Shown here one piece after another: positions 44,298 to 52,966 of a DNA stretch of 64,000 nucleotides. The notes beneath the pieces are model-generated. The model was not told the DNA's origin and made no database searches. It worked only from the letters and a program-made list of their open reading frames with translations. Position 1 is the first letter of the stretch. Every line of letters starts with the position of its first letter. Source of the DNA: Paraperibacillus esterisolvens (GTDB lineage Bacteria; Bacillota; Bacilli; Bacillales; DSM-1321). Where the stretch lies: positions 2,418,001-2,482,000 of the forward strand of contig NZ_CP143545.1 of NCBI RefSeq assembly GCF_046237625.1. Direction: 5' to 3'. A program made the translations under genes and the position numbers.

Positions 44298-45664
44298 TTG
44301 GCCGCCTCCATCAATCCTTTAGCTTTAAACAACGTTTCATTCCATTCCGCTTCTGGGTCCGAATCATGGACAATGCCGGCTCCAGCCTGGAGATAAGCAC
44401 TACTGCCCGAAAAGATCATCGTCCTGATGGCCAGGGCCAGATCAAGTGATCCATCAAGGGTAAAGGTGCCGATTCCTCCTCCATAAATCCCCCTCTTTGT
44501 TGTCTCGAGATTATTTATGATCTGCATCGCTTTAATTTTCGGTGCACCCGATACTGTCCCTGCCGGCAATGCAGCCGGTACAGCATCTAAAAAGTGTACG
44601 CCGGGATCCAGAACACCCTCTACATCAGAAACAAGATGCATGACATTCACATATTTCTGTATTTCCATCAGTTTTGTCACGTGGACCGTCCCCGGCCTCG
44701 ATATCTTCCCTAAGTCATTCCTAGCCAGGTCCACCAGCATAAAATGCTCCGCCCTCTCTTTTTCATCCTGTTTTAATTCCTGCTCCAAACTCAGATCCTC
44801 CGTCTCCGTTTTCCCCCTCGGCCTTGTGCCGGCAATCGGATTGGAAAGTGCCTTTTCTTCCCGGATCGTCACCAGCCTCTCAGGAGAACTGCCTGCAATC
44901 TGTAAATCTTCCAGTTCTATAAAAAATCGATATTGCGATTTATTAAAGCTTCTCAGCTTCTTAAAGAATTCATATGGCCTGCCGCTGTACCCGCTTTTTA
45001 ACCGCTGTGACAGCACTCCCTGAAAAATATCACCAGCCAGGATGTGGTCCTTTATCTTCAGCACGCCTGCCATATAATCTTCCTGCCCCATTTCAGATAA
45101 GAAACCAGTAAATTTGAAATCTTCTGTTTTCCGAGGCTGCTGAGGCTCCTTCAGCATTTGCTCAAGTTCACTCATTCGGGCTTCAGCTGCCTCTGGGGTA
45201 AGGGATCCGTCATAGTTTAAAAGATAACAGGCGGCTGTTCCGTCTGATGCCCTGACAATATACTCTGAATGAAACAGAAAGCACATATCAGGAGCAGACA
45301 AGCTATCCTGCAGTTCCTCCCCTATTTCCTCATAATTCCGGATAAAATCATATCCGAAATATCCTATCGCTCTGCCATGCTTCCCGAATTCCGGTGGAAG
45401 ACTGGCTGCGATTCTTTTAAGTTCCTCCAAAGGGTTCCCTGTAAAGGAATGTTTCTCCCCGTCTTTATGAACAGTGATCCTGCTCCCCTTTGCCTGGATT
45501 TCCATGTAAGGTGTAAATCCGACAATGGTCTCTGTTCCCCCTGCATAGTCAGGGAACTCCAGTATCGCTTTATTGTTTCCGCCGAGCCTTTCAAAGGCAG
45601 CAATAAGATCCATTGCCGGCAGTTTCTTGGTAAATACCTTGTTTGACTTTGTTTTTAAATTCAT
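44294..45664 (-). CDS. trpE: Anthranilate synthase component I
   Basis: The 456-residue chorismate-binding enzyme has the C-terminal catalytic domain with the SSPERLV, NPIAGTRPRGKTE, RNDLGKISRPG and GTVSGAPK motifs. The start at 45664 is chosen for AGGAGAGGGATC just upstream; an in-frame extension to 45709 would run into the T-box terminator. In the N-terminal region the usual LLES feedback motif is not recognisable (AILEFPDYAGG stands there), so sensitivity to tryptophan may differ from the classic enzymes. This is the first gene of the operon, behind two T-boxes. Confidence 0.95.
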   Translation of the reverse strand: MNLKTKSNKVFTKKLPAMDLIAAFERLGGNNKAILEFPDYAGGTETIVGFTPYMEIQAKGSRITVHKDGEKHSFTGNPLEELKRIAASLPPEFGKHGRAIGYFGYDFIRNYEEIGEELQDSLSAPDMCFLFHSEYIVRASDGTAACYLLNYDGSLTPEAAEARMSELEQMLKEPQQPRKTEDFKFTGFLSEMGQEDYMAGVLKIKDHILAGDIFQGVLSQRLKSGYSGRPYEFFKKLRSFNKSQYRFFIELEDLQIAGSSPERLVTIREEKALSNPIAGTRPRGKTETEDLSLEQELKQDEKERAEHFMLVDLARNDLGKISRPGTVHVTKLMEIQKYVNVMHLVSDVEGVLDPGVHFLDAVPAALPAGTVSGAPKIKAMQIINNLETTKRGIYGGGIGTFTLDGSLDLALAIRTMIFSGSSAYLQAGAGIVHDSDPEAEWNETLFKAKGLMEAAK

Positions 45665-45695
45665 CTCGATCCCTCTCCTGCTTAAAAATAAATAC

Positions 45696-45975
45696 AAAAA
45701 GCCCTCCATAAGCCACAGCTTATGGAGGGCGAATAGTCCGCGGTGCCACCTCCGTTAGGAGGCAAGATGCCTCCTATCTCTTCAAATACGTGGAAAATCT
45801 AAAAGATTCCAGATATTCTATCCCTGTAACGGGGGAAGCCGTTTCCCTCTACTCTAGATTCAAGGGATCTCTCAAAAGCCCATTCATACAAGCGCATGTA
45901 TCGGTTCACACCAGCCACCGACTCTCTGTGATCATTCGCTTGAACTACTCTTCTTTCTCAATGATTTACTATTTT
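45696..45975 (-). ncRNA. Tryptophan T-box riboswitch, promoter-distal copy
   Basis: On the minus strand the T-box sequence AGGTGGCACCGCG (45739-45751) precedes a terminator whose perfect arms GCCCTCCATAAG/CTTATGGAGGGC run into TTTTT (45696-45730). Stem I has the AGAGAG and GGTGTGAACCGA elements and a candidate UGG specifier at 45880-45882 (GAA-TGG-GC). Uncharged tRNA-Trp binding would favour antitermination. This copy lies directly before trpE. Confidence 0.95.
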
Positions 45976-45986
45976 TATTTGTACGC

Positions 45987-46275
45987 AAAAAGGGCTCCCC
46001 GATCCTTCTGAATAAAGGACGGGAAGCCCGCGGTACCACCTTTGGTTGACTGCCTGAAACAGCCCTCTTAATGGCATTGAAGACAAGTTTCAATGCCTTT
46101 TTCCTGTAACGTGGAAGTTTACGTTAAAGCCTACTGCCTGCACATGCAGGGTTCGGTTTAAAGGCTCGGAAGTCCATTCCCCTAGGAAACTCACCGGTTC
46201 ACACCACCCACCGGCTCTCTGGATTGTCTTCACATAAGGTACTACTCTTCGTCAGCGCCACTCGTTTCATTTGAT
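45987..46275 (-). ncRNA. Tryptophan T-box riboswitch, promoter-proximal copy
   Basis: The T-box sequence AGGTGGTACCGCG lies at 46029-46041. The terminator GGGCTTCCC...GGGGAGCCC with a T tract is at 45987-46029. Stem I carries AGAGAGCCGG and GTGTGAACCGG, with a candidate UGG specifier at 46174-46176 (GAA-TGG-AC). Two T-boxes in series require two antitermination events, giving a sharper response to tryptophan starvation. Confidence 0.95.
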
Positions 46276-46283
46276 TAATGACA

Positions 46284-46312
46284 ACAATAAAGCTTCCTTA
46301 GACAAATGTCAA
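46284..46312 (-). promoter_or_regulatory. trp operon promoter
   Basis: On the minus strand TTGACA, 17 bases, TATTGT. It sits just upstream of the first T-box and just past the stop codon of the MocA-type gene. Confidence 0.8.
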
Positions 46313-46330
46313 GAGTTTAATTATAATTTT

Positions 46331-47248
46331 TTAAATCATTTCGCCGCCTTCAAGCTTACAGATAATCTTTTCGCACAGCTCGTGCGTTTTCAAAGCATCC
46401 CACATTGGGATAAATGGCTCTTCCTCACCTTTAAGAGCGGAAAGAAAATTATGCACCATCCCATGGAAACCCCGTTTAACCAGGGTCGGTTCCCAATCAT
46501 CGCCGCCTGATTTCCATATATCCTTATTCTGATGAATATAAACATCTGCTACATTTTCCGCTATTCTTTTGCCAGCAGGCCCAAAAACCTCGGCCCTCTC
46601 CTCGGAAATGCCGGCGTCACGGTTCATGATACCGATTGCAGTCCCATCCTTCCCTGCCAGCTGGAGTGTCACTTGTGTGAGGAGGCCGTCTTTCTGCTTT
46701 CCGGTAATAATCGTCTCTTCTGCCTCATAAGGATATAAGTGTCGGACTGTATCGGCAACATGAATAAAATCATCAAGAATAAAACGCCTGATCTCATCTG
46801 GAGAATTTTTTCTGTTTTTCTGGACCAGTACCATATTTATCCCTTCTGCTTTCTTCAAAAATTTATAGGAAGGCGCAAATCTGCGATTGAAACCAACCGA
46901 AAGCAAAAGTTTTTTTTGGGCTGCCAGTTCGGCAAGCTTCCTGGATGTCTCAAAATGATAGCTGATTGGCTTGTCCACGAAAACATGGATATGATGCTCC
47001 AGCAGAAACTTGATGATTTGTTCATGTGATTCAGTGGCAGTGTGGACGAAAGCGCCCGTTATACCAGACCCCGCCAGGCTCTCCAAACTGTCATGCAGAT
47101 GGGTCCACCGGTACATCCGCCCGGCAGCAGCCAGTTTTTTTTGATTCCTGGTAAAGAAATGAAACTCTGTATCTGAAATACCAGCTAAAACAGGAAGATA
47201 TGCCTTTTGGGCTATATCTCCCAAACCTATAACACCGACTTTCAACAT
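46331..47248 (-). CDS. Gfo/Idh/MocA family oxidoreductase
   Basis: The 305-residue NAD(P)-dependent dehydrogenase has an N-terminal Rossmann domain (VGVIGLGDIAQKAYLPVL) and the HVFVDKPISYH segment holding the catalytic-type Lys-Pro pair. A C-terminal alpha/beta domain follows. Members oxidise sugars, inositol or related polyols, but the substrate is not predictable. The start at 47248 is preferred for GCGGGGGAAT just upstream. It reads in the same direction as the trp operon, but the trp promoter begins within 24 bases of its stop. Confidence 0.88.
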   Translation of the reverse strand: MLKVGVIGLGDIAQKAYLPVLAGISDTEFHFFTRNQKKLAAAGRMYRWTHLHDSLESLAGSGITGAFVHTATESHEQIIKFLLEHHIHVFVDKPISYHFETSRKLAELAAQKKLLLSVGFNRRFAPSYKFLKKAEGINMVLVQKNRKNSPDEIRRFILDDFIHVADTVRHLYPYEAEETIITGKQKDGLLTQVTLQLAGKDGTAIGIMNRDAGISEERAEVFGPAGKRIAENVADVYIHQNKDIWKSGGDDWEPTLVKRGFHGMVHNFLSALKGEEEPFIPMWDALKTHELCEKIICKLEGGEMI

Positions 47249-47316
47249 TTTATTCCCCCGCTTCAAAAAATGCCTGCTTTACATGCTATAATAAGATAAA
47301 GGAGTTGTGATTATAA

Positions 47317-47517
47317 ATGTATAATAGCAAAAAATGGGATGAACCACAGCCTAAAGAACAGATAGAGATTTGGGAATGTCAATCCCCGGATTGCAAAGGC
47401 TGGATGAGGAAGGATTATTCATTTGAAGATCAGCCCGACTGCCCTTTATGCGGCAGCAAAATGGCTGCGGGCGAGCGTCTTTTAGTCAAGATCACTCCTA
47501 ATCTTCACAAGAAATAA
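47317..47517 (+). CDS. Cold-inducible YdjO-type zinc-ribbon protein
   Basis: The 66-residue protein has two cysteine pairs, CQSPDC and CPLC, forming a small zinc ribbon, and the family pattern IWECQSPDCKGWMRKDYSF. B. subtilis YdjO is reported as cold-inducible; its function is unknown. AAAGGAGTTG precedes the ATG and a TATAAT-like -10 lies about 28 bases upstream. Confidence 0.88.
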   Translation: MYNSKKWDEPQPKEQIEIWECQSPDCKGWMRKDYSFEDQPDCPLCGSKMAAGERLLVKITPNLHKK

Positions 47518-47554
47518 TGATCATTTATTTGCTGTGGATTTTTATCACGGCTCC

Positions 47555-47597
47555 AAAAAAAGTTAATCCGGCCGGGCAGCCTGGATTAACTTTTTTA
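47555..47597. terminator. Bidirectional terminator between ydjO-type and hicB-type genes
   Basis: 8-bp core stem GTTAATCC/GGATTAAC with a GC-rich loop and T tracts on both outer sides, between convergent genes. Confidence 0.85.
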
Positions 47598-47606
47598 ATT
47601 GGCCCG

Positions 47607-47861
47607 CTAAATGTAATCGGTATTTACATTAACCCATATTGCCCTGTCTGCTTCAGAAACATTTCGCATTCCTGAAGGCGGGGGAATTTCCTTCTTCTCA
47701 TCCTCACAAAAGGAAAGATAAGCTCTCAGTGTGTCCTCAGCAAGCTGGATTGCTTCCGTTTCTGTGCTTCCTTCGGCAAAACAGCTTTCGAGATCAGGGA
47801 ACTTTACAACATAAGCTCCTTCCTTTTTTTGGATGGTGGCTGCATATCGATAGCTGGGCAT
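47607..47861 (-). CDS. HicB-like protein without a HicA partner
   Basis: The 84-residue protein has the partial RNase-H-like HicB fold: RYAATIQKKEGAYVVKFPDL, then SCFAEGSTETEAIQLAEDTLRAYL. HicB proteins usually neutralise the mRNA interferase HicA encoded beside them. No HicA-like frame is seen on either side, and the C-terminal DNA-binding part is short (ends ADRAIWVNVNTDYI). It is probably a stand-alone member common in Bacillus. AAGGAGGGTC precedes the start. Confidence 0.82.
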   Translation of the reverse strand: MPSYRYAATIQKKEGAYVVKFPDLESCFAEGSTETEAIQLAEDTLRAYLSFCEDEKKEIPPPSGMRNVSEADRAIWVNVNTDYI

Positions 47862-48125
47862 GATTGACCCTCCTTCAGATCTATTCAGGCAGCTCTTTTC
47901 TAGGCGATTGTTGTTTTTTCCTGTGAAGAAATTTAATTATTATACAAGATTTTCGCTTCAGTACGAGACTCCTGTTCAAGCGGGACATTCGATAACGATA
48001 AGTACGGCCAGGCTTCTGTCTTCTTTATCAGGTCTCTGTCTGCCTGCTTCAATTTCACAACCTGCAAATACGAACATTGTGACAGCCTTATTCTTTTCGT
48101 GCAGATTCATATAGTGGCAATCGGG

Positions 48126-50264
48126 TTAAAAATGATTTTTCTTTTCTCCCCTATATAGATATGCCATTTTTGGGAATATCTCAAACATCCTGCTGTCATA
48201 TTCTTTATTCAGGGACAGTTTAATTCCTTCATACATTAAATAATCTCCAGATTTTATGAATAAAATTTTTCCATCTAAAGCGGCACAATAGTTCCTCGCC
48301 GGTTCAAGGCCTTTGATTTTCAAGCGTATAAAAGGGTCCTTAGCTCCTCCTCCATGCTTAAATACAAAAACCACCGCCCTATTTTCCTTTATGTACTGAA
48401 AAACATGGCAGCCTTTTTCCTCCGATTCTATCCGGTGTAATTGACCGTGCTGGATAATACTCCTGATCCTTTTATATTCAGAGACAGATTTTTTTAAAAT
48501 TAAAAGATCGCTGCTGTTCATCTGAATTAAATTCGAACCTACTGCAAATGATCCAAGCATCGCAGCATGACATCTGAACTGAATGGGGATGATTCGTTTC
48601 GTATATGAATTGGGACTATCGGTAACCCAGCAGGACATGGTTTTCACAGGATATGCATAGCTGAACCCGCTCTGTATCGCAAGGCGTTCCAGCCCGTCGG
48701 TGTTGTCGCTCGGCCAGAACTGGTCAAAATATTGTATAGCTTCAAAGTTTACCCGGCCCCCTCCTGAGGCACAGCCTTCCCATAAAACATCAGGATGTCT
48801 TTTTCTAAGCTCACCGATCAGTTCAAAAACATATTTATTGTGCAGATACCAGATTTCCTGACGGCGGTCTTTCGGGAGATCCAAAGCTCCCGGCTCTGAA
48901 ATCGGCCTGTTCATATCCCATTTCACGTATGAAATATCATGCTTTGTCAGAAGGTGATCCAGGGCATAAAGCAGATAATTCCTAACTTCCTCCCTGGTCA
49001 AATCCAGTACAAGCTGATTACGGGAAAGAGTCCCCTCCCTGGTTTCAAAGCGATAGACCCAGTCGGGATGCATCCTGTATAGATAGCTGTCCCTATTCAC
49101 CATCTCCGGTTCGATCCATATCCCGAATTTCATTCCTAGATTTTTCACTTTCTCAATAAGTGGTGCAAGACCATGAGGAAATTTCATTTCATCCGGATAC
49201 CAGTCCCCCAGGCCTGCGGCCGAAGAATTCCGATTCTTGAACCAGCCGTCATCTACTACAAAAAGTTCGACGCCGATTTCCGCCGCCCTTTCAGCAAGCA
49301 GTGACTGGTTTTCATCCGTAACTTCAAACCGCACTGCCTCCCAGCTATTGTATAAGACCGGCCTCAATGTACTTCGGTGGGATTGCGGAATGAGGAAGTT
49401 CCTTGCAAAAGAATGCAGTGCCTGGGACGCCCCGTTGTGCCCCTTTGACGTAAATCCAAAGTATACTGCCGGTGAGTCTAAGCTTGCCCCTGGAGCAAGT
49501 TCAATTCTTGAATCAAAATCATTCATCCCTGCAAGGACCCGGGTACTGCCAAAAGGCAGCTTCTCGACCTCAATTTTGAAGTTGCCGCTGTGTGCAAGGA
49601 CTCCAAAAAAAACGTCTCCAGAATCTGGAGATGCCTGCGTGTCTAACATGAAATAAGGACTGTGATTGTGCCCGGTGATGCCCCTCCGGCCTTCAAGGAC
49701 CATCTTTCCCGGGGGAATTTCTTTCCGGAAAACTGCATTCTCCGCTGCCCATTTACCAGATACATTTGTCAGAAAGAAGTTCCCTTCTTTAAAATTCCAT
49801 TCGCCGCTGAACAGCTGTTCTATCATAAGGCCGGCATCTCCAAAGTTATTTATTGTTACCGATCTTTTAATCATATCCTGTTCCTCGAAGGTCTGGTATT
49901 TTACCACAGCTTCGAGGCTGAACCTGGCGTCCTTTAAAGTAATGGTAAGGATATCATCATCAGCTTCCAGGCAATCCACCAATAGGTGCACATCCCTTGT
50001 TCCATCTGCGAAACTGACTTTCAATGAGGGTTCCTTATACATTAAACCTCCCCAGCCTGAAAACTCCTCAGGCAGCAGATCATCCCTTCCTTCAAAGGTG
50101 GACAGCCCTTTTAAGGGTGCCAGTTCAAAATCGCCCAGATTCGTTATATATTTTCCCCAATATAAATGTAGAAGCCCACCCTGTTCATCGACACTTATGA
50201 TGTAACTGGTCTGTTCTCCATCAAGTGATATAACAGCCTGATCATTTCGGATTCTGATTCCCAT
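48126..50264 (-). CDS. Alpha-galactosidase (GH36)
   Basis: The 712-residue enzyme removes alpha-1,6-linked galactose from melibiose and raffinose-type sugars. An N-terminal beta-sandwich precedes the (beta/alpha)8 barrel. The nucleophile Asp is in SYVKWDMNR, the acid/base Asp in WPSDNTDGLER, and the usual VVDDGWF, GIWIEPEMV and EGCASGGGR motifs are present. No signal peptide, so it is cytoplasmic. The ATG at 50264 follows GGCGGTGC; a GTG three codons earlier is possible. No sugar transporter or regulator is adjacent. Confidence 0.95.
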   Translation of the reverse strand: MGIRIRNDQAVISLDGEQTSYIISVDEQGGLLHLYWGKYITNLGDFELAPLKGLSTFEGRDDLLPEEFSGWGGLMYKEPSLKVSFADGTRDVHLLVDCLEADDDILTITLKDARFSLEAVVKYQTFEEQDMIKRSVTINNFGDAGLMIEQLFSGEWNFKEGNFFLTNVSGKWAAENAVFRKEIPPGKMVLEGRRGITGHNHSPYFMLDTQASPDSGDVFFGVLAHSGNFKIEVEKLPFGSTRVLAGMNDFDSRIELAPGASLDSPAVYFGFTSKGHNGASQALHSFARNFLIPQSHRSTLRPVLYNSWEAVRFEVTDENQSLLAERAAEIGVELFVVDDGWFKNRNSSAAGLGDWYPDEMKFPHGLAPLIEKVKNLGMKFGIWIEPEMVNRDSYLYRMHPDWVYRFETREGTLSRNQLVLDLTREEVRNYLLYALDHLLTKHDISYVKWDMNRPISEPGALDLPKDRRQEIWYLHNKYVFELIGELRKRHPDVLWEGCASGGGRVNFEAIQYFDQFWPSDNTDGLERLAIQSGFSYAYPVKTMSCWVTDSPNSYTKRIIPIQFRCHAAMLGSFAVGSNLIQMNSSDLLILKKSVSEYKRIRSIIQHGQLHRIESEEKGCHVFQYIKENRAVVFVFKHGGGAKDPFIRLKIKGLEPARNYCAALDGKILFIKSGDYLMYEGIKLSLNKEYDSRMFEIFPKMAYLYRGEKKNHF

Positions 50265-50473
50265 TTTAAGCACCGCCTAGCCGTGATTATTTTTATATAT
50301 ATGGAAAATTTATCTCGGCATGCACACTTGGTCCCAGCTTTTCATAAGAACATCTCTATCCGGAAATTGAGAAAATGTTTAGTCCTTCCTTAAATGAGGA
50401 AAAATAAAATAACGAAAAACATTGTGGTATAATCCATGTTTTTTTTGAGAGTCTAACTATAGGAGGAATTTTC

Positions 50474-50959
50474 ATGTCAGAATTCGCACGCAAACCACAA
50501 TTTTCACAGAAGAATGCACAGAAATCCGAAATTGGCCAGGTATTGAATCAGCAGGTTGCCAACTGGACTGTGTTATATACAAAGCTGCATAATTATCATT
50601 GGTATGTCAGGGGAGAAAACTTTTTCACCCTCCACGAGAAATTTGAGGAGCTTTATAATGAGGCAAATGAAAATATTGATGTCCTCGCAGAAAGGCTCCT
50701 GGCTGTAAATGGCCGTCCATCCGCTACCCTTAGAGAGGTTTTGGAGGTAGCCAGCATTAATGAGGCTTCCGGAAATGAAACTACAAAGGAAATGGTACAG
50801 GCGTTATCAAACGATTTCCAGCAGCTAATCAAAGAGCTGTCAGCGGGAATGCAGACAGCGCAGAATGCCGGAGATGAAGGCACGAGCGATCTGCTGCTCG
50901 GGATTTCCGTCTCGCTGGAGAAACATTTATGGATGCTGTCAACGTTTTTAGAGCATTAA
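50474..50959 (+). CDS. dps: Dps/MrgA-type ferritin-like protein
   Basis: The 161-residue protein of the Dps family has the inter-subunit ferroxidase residues in LHNYHWYVRGENFFTLHEKFEELYNE (split motif: H at NYHW, then D/E in NENIDVLAERLL). It stores iron and protects DNA from peroxide. TAGGAGGAATT precedes the ATG and a TATAAT -10 is visible about 38 bases upstream. No clear PerR box was found. Confidence 0.94.
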   Translation: MSEFARKPQFSQKNAQKSEIGQVLNQQVANWTVLYTKLHNYHWYVRGENFFTLHEKFEELYNEANENIDVLAERLLAVNGRPSATLREVLEVASINEASGNETTKEMVQALSNDFQQLIKELSAGMQTAQNAGDEGTSDLLLGISVSLEKHLWMLSTFLEH

Positions 50960-50968
50960 TCATAAGGG

Positions 50969-51000
50969 AAAATAGTGTCCGGAAGGGCACTATTTTTTTT
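50969..51000 (+). terminator. Terminator after dps
   Basis: An 11-bp stem (AAATAGTGTCC/GGGCACTATTT, one G-U) with a GGAA loop, then a long T run. Confidence 0.88.
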
Positions 51001-51147
51001 TGTGCACTCTTTGATTTCAAAGTTTTTGCTTTTTAAACCCGTTTAAATCATTTACCAATAATTACCGGGTGTTAATCCAGTTTTATCCTTTGTATAATAA
51101 GACTTAATTTTCTATAATCTAGATATACTTGAGAAGGAGATGAGTCT

Positions 51148-52881
51148 TTGAATTCACGTCCAAAATTAATGTCGAAGTTCGTTCTGCCGCTGGCAGCTTT
51201 ATTGATCATTGTTGGTGCTGTGTCTTGGATTATTAAAGGGACTTCAAAGGAGATGGCCATTCCATTCTCCTCGATGACGGAAATGATAGAGACTCAAAAA
51301 GGCGCTCCTGTCAGCCTTGAGGAACATCAAAACGGTAAACTGGTCCTGACGACTGAAAAAGGGGATTATATTTCTTATGTTCCCCCAAACAGCCAAATGG
51401 TAGATAAATTAGTTGAAAAATTCAATGTTCAATATACTTACACAAACAGCAGTGAATATACCGGCTGGATTCTTGGCGGACTCGTGATTGCTGTCATCGC
51501 AGCCGCCGTGGTGTATCAAAGGAAAAACAAGGGCGGCCTTGGTGCTGCGAATACCATGAAAAACAGTGTTGCAAAAGCACGTGCGCTACCAAGCATCACG
51601 ATCAGCGATGTAGGCGGCCTTCCTAATGAAATGAAGGAAGAAATATTGCAAACCCTCTCCATTGTCAAAGATCCCGAAAAATCTGCCAAAGTCGGCATAA
51701 AGCCCCCTAAGGGGATTTTATTATACGGCCCTCCCGGAACAGGAAAAACCCTTCTTGCACAGGCTATGGCCCGAGAAATTGGGGCAAGCTTCTATACTGC
51801 AAGCGGAGCTTCCTTCAATGAAATGTTTGTCGGGGTCGGCGCATCACGTGTGAGAAGCCTTTTCCAGACGGCCAGGAAACAGACTCCCGCTGTCATCTTC
51901 ATTGATGAAGTGGATGCCCTTGCAGCAAAACGGAAGCAGCATGGCGGAGAAGAATCCGAAAAAACGTTAACAGAACTCCTTGTCCAGCTTGATGGAGGCC
52001 ATCAAAACGACGGCATTCTGTTCATCGCGGCAACAAACAGAAAAGATATGCTGGATGAAGCGTTCCTCCGCCCCGGCCGCATCGACTTCTCATTTGAAGT
52101 TCCGCTTCCGGATACAAACGGCCGGAGGGATATCATTGAGATTCATGCTAAAGGCAAACAACTTTCCGATGATGTCGCAGCCTCATTAGATATCCTTGCG
52201 GAAAGCACCTCGGGCTTTTCAGGAGCGGAGCTCAGCTCCCTGTTTGAAATCGCCAGCAGAAGGGCTGTAAGAAATGGAAGTGAATCCATCCAGAAGTCAG
52301 ACCTTGATTTTGCTTTGGACCGCACCATCCTGGGCTCCACTTCCAGGGACCTTAAAGATGCTGAGACAAAAAGGCGTGTTGCCATCCATGAAACCGGACA
52401 TGCACTGATATCATCATTGACGAAACCTGGTTCAGTCCGCAAAGCTACCATCATCCCCCGCGGACAGGCACTGGGCTATGTAGCTCCGCTTCAGAAGGAA
52501 ATGCATCTTGCTACTGCATCAGACCTGATGGATAAGGTTAAAATGATCCTTGCAGGCGGTGTGTCAGAACGCCTCTTCCTTGGTGAGCACAGCATTGGAG
52601 TCGGCGGTGATGTCCAGCAGGCTAAGAAGATCATCGAGCAAATGGTCGACCTGGGCGTACTGCAGGAAGGATTTACCCTGTCTTTCAGCAAAGAGGATAA
52701 AGAAGAAAAGATGAAAGAATTATTTTACGAAGCACTAGCCGAGACGGAGATGCTCATTGATACACACCGCCTTCAATTTAATGCCCTGTATAATGCCCTT
52801 CTGAAAAAGGAAACACTAGAGGGCTGGGAAGTCGACATGATCGTGAATGAAACGGATTTAGTTGAATTAGCGTCGATGTAA
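51148..52881 (+). CDS. FtsH-like AAA+ zinc metalloprotease, divergent paralogue
   Basis: The 577-residue membrane protease has two N-terminal helices (about 11-30 and 107-123) flanking a short extracytoplasmic domain. The AAA+ module has Walker A GPPGTGKT (194-201), pore motif FVG (227-229), Walker B FIDEVDA (251-257) and arginine finger region FLRPGRID. The M41 peptidase has HETGH (414-418) with third ligand D488. It is shorter than housekeeping FtsH (about 640) and has Thr where FtsH normally has Ala in HEAGH. The start is TTG after AAGGAGATG. It is probably an additional quality-control protease. Confidence 0.88.
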   Translation: MNSRPKLMSKFVLPLAALLIIVGAVSWIIKGTSKEMAIPFSSMTEMIETQKGAPVSLEEHQNGKLVLTTEKGDYISYVPPNSQMVDKLVEKFNVQYTYTNSSEYTGWILGGLVIAVIAAAVVYQRKNKGGLGAANTMKNSVAKARALPSITISDVGGLPNEMKEEILQTLSIVKDPEKSAKVGIKPPKGILLYGPPGTGKTLLAQAMAREIGASFYTASGASFNEMFVGVGASRVRSLFQTARKQTPAVIFIDEVDALAAKRKQHGGEESEKTLTELLVQLDGGHQNDGILFIAATNRKDMLDEAFLRPGRIDFSFEVPLPDTNGRRDIIEIHAKGKQLSDDVAASLDILAESTSGFSGAELSSLFEIASRRAVRNGSESIQKSDLDFALDRTILGSTSRDLKDAETKRRVAIHETGHALISSLTKPGSVRKATIIPRGQALGYVAPLQKEMHLATASDLMDKVKMILAGGVSERLFLGEHSIGVGGDVQQAKKIIEQMVDLGVLQEGFTLSFSKEDKEEKMKELFYEALAETEMLIDTHRLQFNALYNALLKKETLEGWEVDMIVNETDLVELASM

Positions 52882-52883
52882 TA

Positions 52884-52918
52884 CTAAAACCAGCTCTATT
52901 CTTCAGAGCTGGTTTTAG
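52884..52918 (+). terminator. Terminator after the FtsH-like gene
   Basis: Perfect 14-bp stem CTAAAACCAGCTCT/AGAGCTGGTTTTAG with 7-nt loop, T run inside the 3' arm. Confidence 0.82.
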
Positions 52919-52929
52919 TCTGAATGATA

Positions 52930-52966
52930 AAGAACCAGATGCCCCGGCATCTGGTTCTTCTTTTTC
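52930..52966. terminator. Second, bidirectional terminator
   Basis: Long stem AGAACCAGATGC/GCATCTGGTTCT with T-rich flank on the plus side. It also stands at the end of the convergent DHH gene. Confidence 0.75.

Noticed and set aside
45696..46312. Possible TRAP-binding leader of the trp operon
   Set aside because: No regular series of GAG/UAG triplets was seen, and two T-boxes fully explain the leader.
47862..48125. Search for a HicA toxin beside the HicB-like gene
   Set aside because: No frame with a HicA-like His and dsRNA-binding pattern on either strand in the gaps around the gene.
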